NCBI GenBank assembly: GCA_921293015.1
Contig: OV121085.1
Span: 19,853,911-19,917,910 of the forward strand
DNA length: 64,000 nt
Source of the DNA: Phorcus lineatus
Taxonomy: Eukaryota > Mollusca > Gastropoda > Trochida > Trochidae
Direction: 5' to 3'
Made by a program: the position numbers and the translations under genes. The notes under the pieces are model-generated. The model was not told the origin of the DNA. It ran no database searches and worked only from the letters and a program-made list of their open reading frames with translations. This document shows positions 21,501 to 33,500 of the stretch, piece after piece; positions within the stretch are counted from its first letter, which is position 1; the number at the start of each line of letters is the position of its first letter.

Positions 21501-24500
21501 AAGAAATGGTACGTTTTTTTCAACTTCTTACAGTTAAATTTATGTTGATCTTTTGATTTGGGTTTACAAATGTGTTTCATAAGCAGCCTTGACAAAGGTG
21601 TGGGCTAATATAGTTGTTGTTTTTCTCCACTTGGTATTCATCAACTATGGAAAAATACTTAACAGATGATCATCATATTGTTTTGTTTTAGATCACTAAT
21701 TGTAAGATTGATTCGGTGAAATATGTAATTTGAAAACTTGAAATGAAAAGTTATTGTGCTCTTTTTTGGCAGCAAGTAATTTTAAATATTTTTACAACAC
21801 TTTTAGCTAATCTGGCCTGAAAGGCCTAGTGAGCTTATTGCATGGCATGTCGTCCGGTGTCCATTGGTCTGTAAACTTGTAACTATCTCATCTTCTTCTC
21901 CAGAACCATTGACTGAAATCTTGTGTACCAATGAGGCTTTTGATTTAAAAAATGGTGATCCTGTGACCCCAAATAAGGGCCATAGGGCAAACACCCATTA
22001 AATCTATTTCATCTTCTTTGCAAGAAGCAAAATATGTGGCTGAAACTCTATGAACAGACTCCCTAGCTGACTTGGATTCTAATTTACAGATCTGTGGACC
22101 TTGTGACCCCTAATAAAGTCCATAGGGACAACTCCCTGAAAATCAATTTTCATTCTCTTCTCCAGAAGGAAGAGGCCTAGAAAGCCAAAACTTTGTGCAC
22201 AGACTCCTAAGCTGATGGGGACTCTGGTTTATAGATTTGGTAACCCTTTGACCCCTTTAGAGGGCCAAAGGGACCACCTCCTAAAAACTTATTTTCATCT
22301 TCTTGTCCAGATGCAAAATGTCATGAAAGTTGAAACCTTGTGTACAGATTCCCTAACTGTGATTTTAATTTTAGGTTTGGTGACCCTGTGAACCCTAATA
22401 AGGGACCACTCCCCAGAAACCCATTTTCATCTTCTTGTGAATCAAAAGGCTGAGAGAGATAAAACTTTGTGTACAGATATGTTATTTTGAAGTTTAACAA
22501 ATAAAAATAAAATTGTGATGTACTTCTAGCCTGGTGCGTCGAACGAAAGACCGGACATCAGTGTCAATGAGAAGCTGAAGGAACTCCTGGAGAGATCGTC
22601 TCGTTGTCACTATAACAAGTGTGATGATCCTGACTGTCAAAAGGTAAGAAAACTCATAAACTGAATTCTATCCTCACTCCATCTCACCATGCATGTCCTT
22701 ACTTGCACCAGCCCAAAGAATTACTAATGGAGGCTTTGTCAACATTTCTGCAACATTTCTGTGCTCGTCTGCAATGGATATCATAGTCCAAGGAGAATTC
22801 TAAGTAAGATGAATGCAACGTCTTCCCGAAGAGAGCGCTGCACTCAAAACACAATTTTGGGGAGTTAGCAGCAAGGTTTGAAATTGCCAGTGATGAAGAC
22901 TGGCACAACTTAAAGCTATGTGGAAGAAATTTTCCTCGCCAAATCCCCTTAAGGAACAGCTGCAGATTTTTTAGTTGACCATCCAACTTTCCTACTGGGC
23001 ATTACTCCTACCTGTCTCTAGCACCAGTTTATTTAAGAATTGTTTCAATTGTCATTTTTTTCTGAGCCAGCTTTTCAGCATTTAACACCTAAATTTGTTC
23101 CGTCTGAAATATTTTGAGGTTAGTGTTTTTTGCTGTTTAGGACACTGCACTCAAATCTTGATGAAATGCAGTAAGGCCTGAATTAGCATGACTTGCATGA
23201 GTTCTGCTTTGCAGGGATGTTGTCAAGTCCTTGTAAAATACAGGATGTACGTTGCTGTAAATAAATAACATCTTTTGTTTCTACTGATATAATTTGTATC
23301 GAAATTTTCTTGATTGGGTGATTGTATTATCTCCCGTCACAAGGTGGAAGGGGGATATATAGGTTTGGGCTCCATCCATCTAACTAAAAGTGGACAGCTT
23401 TTCTCATCAACCGTTTAAGATAGAACTAACGATATGGTGTTTTTCTTTAGGGTATCAATTCTTTGATTAAATTTGAAAATGAGAAGTGTGCAGGTATTTT
23501 TTCCAGAATTATTGCCATTGTTCCGCTTAATTAGTCGGAGTAAGGACATTTAGGAAAATGTTATGAGTTAAAGTGAGAAGACATTTGGCGGGAATGTTGA
23601 TGACCATGTCTTCATGTTTGCTCAACTTACCAATGAGGGGGGAAACTATTTGATAATTGGAAAATGAGATGTCTGATCCTAACGTCATGTGCAGGCGAAG
23701 AGTCTGCTGCATGGGTTTGAGGAGAGCGTGAGATCCAACTCCAGCCTGGACCGAGAACAGAGCAGTGTACTGTTTGCTCTGCGATGTCACAGTGAGAGGT
23801 GCGAGAACATGAAGTGTTCAGTCCCGTACTGTGATCTTCTCTTCAAAATGTGAGTTAGGCAATAGTGAATTACTAAAAATCAAAATTAATTTGTTTCTTT
23901 GTTACGATGTTTACAGTTTTCCGTGCCTTAGTAGTATGTTGGCCCTTAAAGAGGAGTGTTTGTGTAGCTAACTACACAATATATTAGGATCTGGCAGTTA
24001 TTGTATCATTGGTTTGTGCTCTGCCCTATGAACCATACAATGTAACACTGTCCTCTATTTGTCCGCTTGTAATATGTATGGGAGAGAGTTGTCCAATAGA
24101 ACATGTGTCTGATTTCAGGCAGAGATTATCACCTGTCTGATTGCCTACTTTGCAAATCTATACACAGAGGCTAATGTCTTTGTTTAAAAAAATCTGTTCA
24201 AATTCACAAACTTTTCTCTATTTGAATTCAATTCTTCAATTCCGTTTATTCAGTGACCCCTGGGATTTGACAGAAGCCATCTTGCGGATCCATCAGCAGC
24301 TGGATACATTCCTCAACCTTGTTGACTCGCACGTCACTCCTGGAAAGTTTCTTGCTGTAAGTTTTGCAATTCTTTTTGTGTAGGTTGAGAGGCTCTACCT
24401 GCAACCCCATTGGATAGCATGCGGCTTGCTTGCGAGAATAGAGCATTCGGCGACAGAAATTTTTAGTCTACTTTATGTGATGATATACAAGTTTAAAAAA

Positions 24501-27500
24501 AAAAGAGAGGATATTTGACATTTCTCATTGAATACCATGGTTATCTCATCAAGTAAAGTAGATATTTATATTTTCACGATAGGCATTTCTACTTCACGAG
24601 ATGAGATATTCATGGTATTTGACGAGAAATGTCATGTTCTATTTATTATGTTTCCAAAAACCCCGTAAATGTCCCTAACTATATGAATGGAGTAGCTAAA
24701 ACGCTTTTCTAGCGCGGCCGTTGCATGACGTCATTCAATTGTTTCATGATGTCACAGACGACGTCATATGATTGTTGCAGAATTTCACTGAGTAGAATAA
24801 CATTTTATTTCACTCAGTGAAAATATGTGTTTTATTTTCACCGATAAATGGTGTATTTCACCATTTGAAATATAATAGATATCAGTATTTGTTGATTGAT
24901 ACTGTTATCTTGGTGTTATAATGCAAATACTTTGTGCAGGCTGTAACAGAGGTGATGTAGTCTCTCTTCTTCTTTGCCAGCTAGTGGCCTGGCAACTTTG
25001 TCTCCAGTAGAGAACTGTTTGATATGTAGTAGGTCTGGTGGCAATGATACAATGAATTTCGCTAGTTCCAGCAAATGTATGCAGGTTTCAAAGCAATGCA
25101 TAGCCATAACAGTGTTGCTGGATTTCTCCCAGCAATAAAAATAGCAGCCTTGATATAAGTTAAATACTCTTGAAAGTGGCGTCAAACTCAAAATCATCTC
25201 ACTTCACTTTCTTCTTCGTAGCTTATTTAGTGTCTCTGTCAATCTGAACGCCTGTAAATTTATCGCTGTTTAGACTTCTTTTTTAAAAAAATCTGACTCT
25301 TAAGAGTTGAAATCTTGTATGCATGCAATTACCTTGGCCATTGTCCAAAGGGACTATACATTAAACTCATAAATATCTTCTTCTCCAGAAGGAGAAGGTC
25401 AAGAAGGCTGAAAGTTCTTGTGTATATTTTCCAATATGTAGATTTGGTGACCCTGTGGCCCCTACTAAGGGCCACATGGGCCATGTCCTTCAGATCTATT
25501 TTCACCTTCTTCTTAAGAAGCAAGAGGCCTTGAAACTGAAATCTTGTGTAGAGACTCCTTAGACAATTCATAATGTATGTTTACTTGTGATTTACAGCCA
25601 TTGACATATCTTACATTTGTAGAGAATCTCACCCAAGTGTCTTCTGATATCAACTATATCAACACAAGTTGATAAAAGTTACAAATATCTGAGGCTTTCA
25701 CTGCACTACTCTAAGCCTCTCAGTGCAGTGATGTCATAGCATAGTGACGTCATCATGTTTATAATGCCATAGCATTGTGATGTCATTATTTGATGATGTT
25801 AAACAATTGTGATGTCATGAACTTGACTGTAATAGCGCATTGTTCAAAATCTACTGTCAAAACGATATCTCTTGTGGAACACAGTTTTGGATGATAAATG
25901 CATAGTTATCTATTTTACAGCTGAGCGAGGACTGTCCCCACAAAGGTCCAGTTAGGGAGGGAGAGGACTGGATGGCTCTGGCCCCCCTCGGCAACACCCG
26001 CAACGCTGCCCTGATCAGTGACTTCAACACTTCCAGTCCTGGCTACTATGTCCTCAAAAAGGTAAACCACATTTAGCTTAAAAATAAAAGGCATTTCTGG
26101 ATTAGCAACTAGTGATGACAGTGACATTAGCTTGACAATGAAAATGTATCAAAATGTCACTTCAGAATAAAGAATTTGCTTGTCAATAAAGACTGCTTAG
26201 CAATTTGACTTTTTTGGGTAAGCTCTTGAAGTCCTGTCACTAAAAATGTTAAAACTTGTGATAAAAAGGGTCACACCTTGACTTATGAATTGGCATTGTC
26301 CTTCCAGATGCCGCTACTAGAAGAAAACCATCAGTGGCAGGTGTACAAACAGATGAGACGACTGTCACACCCCCACATTGTCAAACATCTCTGGGTCATG
26401 GAGCACGGCTCCGACTTCCTCATCTGTACACAGTTCATGGAAGGTACCACTCAGACCAATCAGAGCCGTCTCTCCCCCTTCCCAAAGCTCTAACCCACCA
26501 AACATAATTCCACCCCAATCAAATACTCCCCCACCCTTCCTCATCTGTACATAGTTCATGGAAGGTACCACTCACACCAATCAGAGCCATCTCTCCCTTC
26601 CCAAAGCTCTAGCCCACCAAACATAATTCCACCCCAATCAAACACTCCCCCACCCTTCGCCATCTGTATACAGTTCATGGAAGGTACCACTCAAACCAAT
26701 GAGAGCCATCTCTCCCCCTTCCCAAAGCTCTAGCCCACCAAACACTCCCCCACCCTCCCTCATCTGTACACAGTTCATGGAAGGTACCACTCACACCAAT
26801 CAGAGCCGTCTCTCCCCCTTCCCAAAGCTCTAGCCCACCAAACATAATTCCACCCCAATCAAACACTCCCCCACCCTTCGCCATCTGTATACAGTTCATG
26901 GAAGGTACCACTCAAACCAATGAGAGCCATCTCTCCCCCTTCCCAAAGCTCTAGCCCACCAAACACTCCCCCACCCTCCCTCATCTGTACACAGTTCATG
27001 GAAGGTACCACTCACACCAATCAGAGCCGTCTCTCCCCCTTCCCAAAGCTCTAACCTTTCTTCATTGCTTTGCCTTTATTAGGTTGAAAACCTGGCAAAG
27101 AACCAACTTTGAAATTAGAATCATTGACATTTTACATTGTGCACATTCCTGTGACTAACTTTGCAGACCATATACAATATGTGTCATTTATTGGCTCAAC
27201 AAGGAATTTATAAAGACTTGGGTTCCTCTTGATATATATATGTTCAGGATCTTTCAAAAGGAGAGCTCAAACCTTTATATATCATCCCCAGATTTAAACT
27301 TTCAATCATCCAATTAAATAAACATTAATCTGGAAAATTTGACAATGTACCGAAGTCCTCGCATCGTTCTTCCAGCGGGAAACCTGCGCCAGATGCTGCA
27401 GGAAGGAAAGAGTAAGCTCCCCTGGAAGCAGATTGTGAGTCTGATGCAACAAGTCATCACTGGGGTGCAGGCACTTCATGAGAGAGACATTGTCTACATC

Positions 27501-30500
27501 AACTGGACATGTAAGTCATTCACCAGATATACAAGTGTACCCCAATCCTATAGGTGCTTTAATAATATGAGTGAGGTTCTGTATTCTATCAGTTAAATAA
27601 ACCCTATACCAGGCTTAAAGGACAGTCCTGTCGGGGTATTTTATTGTGGAAACAAAACTCGAGGTCATTCCTGTTTTTACATGTATGTTATTAATACTCA
27701 GGGTCAATTTTTGGTTAAATTAGATTTGACAACTAAATAAGTGAGAGCGCACTCTCAGTGAAATAAAACAATACTGAGAAGTGAAGCCATTCCTAGAAGC
27801 TACAAGTATTAGAGGCCTGGGCCTATATTTTGGAAGCTCTCTTAGTGCTAAGATAGTCGTAAGACAATGCTACAGTATGGTACTTACGACTATCTTAGCA
27901 CTAAGAGAGCTTCAAAAATACAGGTCCTGGTTATAACATTACAAGGCTTTGTTGATTAGTCTTATAAAAAATCATTTGTAAATGCGTTGATATTCTATCC
28001 ATACATATAGTTTATATTAATAAGTTGTAAAGTAAGTGAAAGTATTGCACCTTTTTATGTTATTTGGCCTTGAACAAGATGGATTGTCGGTCAGGCTCTT
28101 TAAGTTAATGTAACATTTATTGCCACTGTACTGTGTAGCATTAAACAGTTTTTGCCACTCATATGGTGTTATAAGGACATTGTTATGTGCATGGCATAAA
28201 TTTATTGTTGAAATCAGAACACTTTTACATTTAAAAAATGTTTTCTTTACTAATGAGCAACATGTGATGTCACAAGTATAACAGCATTGTTATGATTCAA
28301 GGCTCCAATTTTTGGGTTGAAATCAGATTATTTACTCAAAACAAATTATTGTTAATATTTATTAACAAATATCATTTTTTAAATTGTTTTAGTTTGATAC
28401 AAGAACAGATTTAATTGAGTAATTTTGATGTGTAGCTTAATAAATCCTTCTGCAAGGCATTGCAAGAGTAACTGTGACCATAATTATCAAACAGGGAAAC
28501 ACTTGATGTCACTACATCAGTCTGATTTGGATGTATTGTGTTACCCACTGCAAACTAATTGATTCAAATAATGTTAAAATGTAGTTCTAAAGTGAAAATT
28601 TTATATTTAATGCATTGTATGTACAATGTGAAATTGAAATAATGTTTTAATTCAATTCTACAATGAAAGTTGGTTTTATTATTCAATGCATTGTTATACT
28701 TGTTATGTAATAAATATATTGATTCAATGTGATTTAACAACAAAGCCTGAACAAGGGAAGCTATAAACCTACACGGTTGCATGAAGTGTTTACTAGGCTG
28801 CAACAAAGCACTATTCCCTCAGGGTAATAATACTATATGTGCACTTTGAGCATGCTCTGTCACTTATATATGCGTAGTACAAGAAAGCTATTATTATAAC
28901 ATTCAGCTACCAACATCCTCCTGCAAGGTCCAGGCAGAGTGAAGGTCTCCAACCTGTCGATGTCTGTCAATGTGAGATCATCTGAGAACATCGACTTCGG
29001 GGGGATAAAGAACACCTTACCTCCTGCCATCCTTCCCCCTGAGGTGAGTGACAAACAGGGGATCTGCACATCTGAGCCATGCACAACCATGAGCTTTTGC
29101 CAAACATTGTTTTTGTTTGGGGGAGGGGGGGGTCACTTTAAAAGTGAAAAAAAACCTTCAATGATACAGGCAGTTTCAGGATACGTGTTTTGTAAGATTG
29201 AGTGTATCGGGTGAATAATATCAATAATATAATATTGTCATAACTTTGATAATTAGAGCTGTATATGACTACTTATAAATCCACAATTTCAAAGACGAAA
29301 TTAGGGATTAAAGAAAGCCCATCTTTTAATGTATTGACATTTTAATAAATCTTCTACTAGATAAAACCACCTGAAATAATTAAATATTTTAAACATTAAA
29401 CATAATAAACATCTCTTTTGGATATCCCTTTTCCAGCTGCTGGCAGGCCGACCGACAGTCTTCAATGTGTCCGACAGCTGGGGGTGTGGCTGTCTGCTGT
29501 ACGAGCTGCTGCTGGGGCACAAGGTGTGGTACCAGTACCGCCACGAGAACAAGGACTACATCTGGAAGAAGGTAAGATGTTCATCCTCCCCTTTTTGTTG
29601 TTGTTGATTCTTAAGTGTTAATATCAACTGGCAGCCCTAGTTCAGCACATGTTGAGACTGTTCTGTACTTGTAATGCTTAGTGCTGAGAGGGAACAACAA
29701 CTCCCATCTGAAATTGTCTTACAGTTTGACAATCCCGGTTACAGGGAAATGAGCCGACCTTCTATTGAGTTTCCTATACAACCTCTGTCTTAATACGAAG
29801 GTTTCTCGGACTTCTGGCAGTTGCCCCTACAGACACGATATTGCAACTTAAACAACCGGGCAATATTTCAGGCAATGAAAACACCGTGGGCATGAATAAC
29901 ATATTTGTTGACACACAGGCCTATGCAATGATGCAGTCGCAAAATGAGGTGTATGTGTTCTGTAAAGAAGACTCAAAGTGCAAGGTGCACATTCGAATAA
30001 AGTTTTGCTTTTGGAAAGCTTAGGGAATTAATTTAAACGATTTAAATGATACCTTTTGAAACGACGTCGCTGAGTGCACAACTAACTTTGATTGCATCCA
30101 ATCAGATTTCTTCATTTCGTGCACAAGAAACCTTCGTTTTAGGACAGACTGAGAGGTAGTATAGGAATTTATGACGGAGCTACCTCTGTTGGGAGAGAAT
30201 GGTTCCTTCATCCATAATATTTTTTCTTTGGGCTCCTTATTTCAGTCAACCTAGACTTGCTGAAAGTGGACCTAGACTTTATTACAGGCTCCTTTATATA
30301 CACTGTCATGAAGCAGGAGTAGCACTAAGGCTGAGCGTACAATTAACACTAGTCAATGCTTAGCATCAAGCATTGAAGCAAAATCTCCCATCTTTAAAGT
30401 GCAACTCCCGGGTGATTTTGCTCCAAAATTTTCCATCTATATACACTTTGCTTGGCATGTACATCTAATAGACGTGAAAAACACATTCATTAGTTAAAAG

Positions 30501-33500
30501 TTATCAATATCACAAATACCTTAGCTATTCGGATGAAGGATGTTTTTAGCAAATCGTAAAGGAAGTTGAAAACTCTACCGTTTTCGTCGCTGTTTTGACG
30601 TGTCGGCCATCTTACTTTACGGAAAACAGCGGGGGAAACTCGATTTCGTCCGATGGAATGTGTGACGTCACCTGTGTAAAACAGATGGCCTCTGTCATAT
30701 CTTTACACTGTCAGACAATGAAATTGCGCGGATTGTAGGAGCCATACCAGTCGACCAATTCATATAAAGATTGGCAAGATATCTCCTTATGAACTTCTGA
30801 CAATAGTAAAAAGGAAATAAAATAAAAATGAAGATTAAGTTGAATTAATGTCCATTACATAACCCGGAAGTGAGTCTCTTCATATATTGAACTCGAACGT
30901 CAAAACAGTACTAATTTCGGTCGAAAAGACATCGGGTAACATACATGTTTTTAAAAATACCCTTGCCAATGTAAGGACAAATGATGATTTAAACAAATAT
31001 CTGTTGTGTAACTGTCAACTTGCATGTACGTACAACGCAGCAATATACACGAGTGTGAAATAATTCAATGTATCGTGGACAGATTCAAAATGAAATTACC
31101 AGCTGCATACTTTTTACTTATTATAAAATTGAAAATTATGATAACCTTTTACGAATGCATAGTAAAATCATAATAACTTGTGGTGGTTGAATCTGGCAAT
31201 TTTTTTCAATTATTTGCTGATTTCGCTAAATGATTTATTTGTGCATGGCCGATGTTCGATATGGAAATTTTATTGTAAGCTTTCCATGTTTTAAAATCCA
31301 TGACAAGTCTTTATTTTTTTTCTGACCAAATACAAAAATTATCAAATATTCTGAACCTTCATTCATTCATTCGTCCATTTTTCTTATTACCTTTGTTGGA
31401 ATTGGAAATAAGCTGATCAATCGCCCTTCATATATTCACTAGGAATTAGGATAACATTTTTTTTAAATTAGTCTATCAAAATATATGATATTACAAACAA
31501 TGTATTGACAAAAGAAATACAGTGAAATAATGTCCCAAAAATTTGTGCAATTAAATTTTCTTTCTTTTTTTGGTGTTGCAATAAAAATAGATAAATTATA
31601 ATTTAAAGTTTACAAATGATAAATAAGAATTCTCAAGCACAGTGTTTTGTTAGTGATGTTATTTACTTGCATATTGACAGCACACAAAATTCCCTTGTTT
31701 CCTTTAATTGCTATTTTCCTTCTAAATATTAACTTTAACTATTGCCTTATACAATAAAATAAACTGCTATGAATGCTGAATAAATTCATGCATTGATGTC
31801 TATAACCAAGATATTTAACTAATGACATTGCATATTCAATAAAAAAAATTACAATTTTTGTTCAGTCATCAAAAGACATCTTCTGTTTACAAAAAAGTGT
31901 TTTTGTTTCCAGACCCTCCACCCCAAATATCATAAACTGTCATCATTCTGTCACAGCATTAAAATGTTGCTCAAGTGAATACTATTTTGACACATTAATA
32001 AAATATAGATTATAAATGCATGTGATAAGATTCATATTACAAAAATAGAATAAACCATATATTTTTGTATATCAGTCTTAATGTTATGTTATTCGAAATT
32101 AAGGGGGAAAAATGCATTGAGATGACTGACTTAATTTTGAAAGTCAAGTTAGGCACACAGAATTATTTGGCTTGACATAATTTCCAAGCTTTGCACAAAA
32201 TTATATTTAATTTCCTGATTAAGGAGAATAATTTAAGCAATATTTGATATTGAATCTGATTGAATAAATTAAATTTTATAAATCACTTCTGTTTAAATAA
32301 TAATAAAATCTATTTTATTCACTTTATTTTGCTTTGTATTTTATAGTTCATTTACAAAAAATGTTGAAATAATTAAAGTATATATCATTTTGAAATTTAG
32401 AGTTGAAAGAAATGTAAATGGGGTCATCTGGTACTTTTTCACCCTTTTGAAAATTCTAATATCAACAACAAATTATCTGTCTTCATATCACATACTGAAA
32501 TACTTTGAAAATGCAACACTAACTTTTGAAGATAAATAAAAAACTTCGATGAAGGTGTAAGGAAAGTAACTAAAAACACATTCGTTTGAGATGTTGCAAC
32601 ATGTATGGACCACATTTTGGGTTCGAACCCATGCCATGTTTCTGGAAATGGGGCGTATGCACAAAACGCAACTGTCATTCGTAACTCTCGTTACCTGGAT
32701 GGAATTTGTTTCTTGCTTTGCACGTGCAAACCCTGAACCTGGGTGGATAAAAGGCCATGGAAAGCAGATGCCTGTACTTAATCTCAGTAATGCCACGGTT
32801 GAGTGAAAATCAGAGGGAGAGAGCTATTGGGATGCTCCAGATGGGGGCGTCACAGAGAGAAGTTGCCCGGCAGCTAATGGTCAGTCCATCGACGATAAAC
32901 AGACTGCAACATCGTTTCCATCAGACTGGCAGTGTTTGTGACCGACCACGACCTGGTCAACTTCCAGTAACAACCCCACGTCAGGACAGGCAGATACGGC
33001 GTAGTCACCAGCGCAACCGGTTTCTGTCTGCAACCAAGACTGCACGCAACACAATAGGGCGAAATGGAAGGCCAATCAACGTCATGACAGTGATTCGTCG
33101 ACTTCGAACAGCAGGCCTAAGGTGTCGACGTCCTTATAATGGTAACATCATGACCCAGCGTCACCGTGCAGCAAGACTCCAGTTCGCATTGCAACATGGG
33201 CTTCAACCACATCGGTTCTTCCACCGTTGGATATTCTCGGACGAATCCAGGTTTTGTGTGTCCTTTGCAGATGGCAGACAACGTGTTTACAGGCGTTGAA
33301 ATGAACGGTTTCAAGACGCTTGTGTACGAGAACGGGATCGATTCGGAGGTGGAAGTGTGATGGTGTGGGGGGCGATTAACAATGGGTTTAGGAGTGACCT
33401 TATCGTTGTTCAAGGTGCACTGACGGCACAGCGGTATGTTGACCTAATTTTGAGGCCAGTTCTCATTCCACTTTTACACCGCCACAGGCGTCAACGGTTA

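Noticed and set aside
26365..26911. Two minus-strand frames beginning MVPSMN with repeated GGGVFDWGG text
   Set aside because: Translation of the minisatellite on the antisense strand; identical repeats of the array, no gene.
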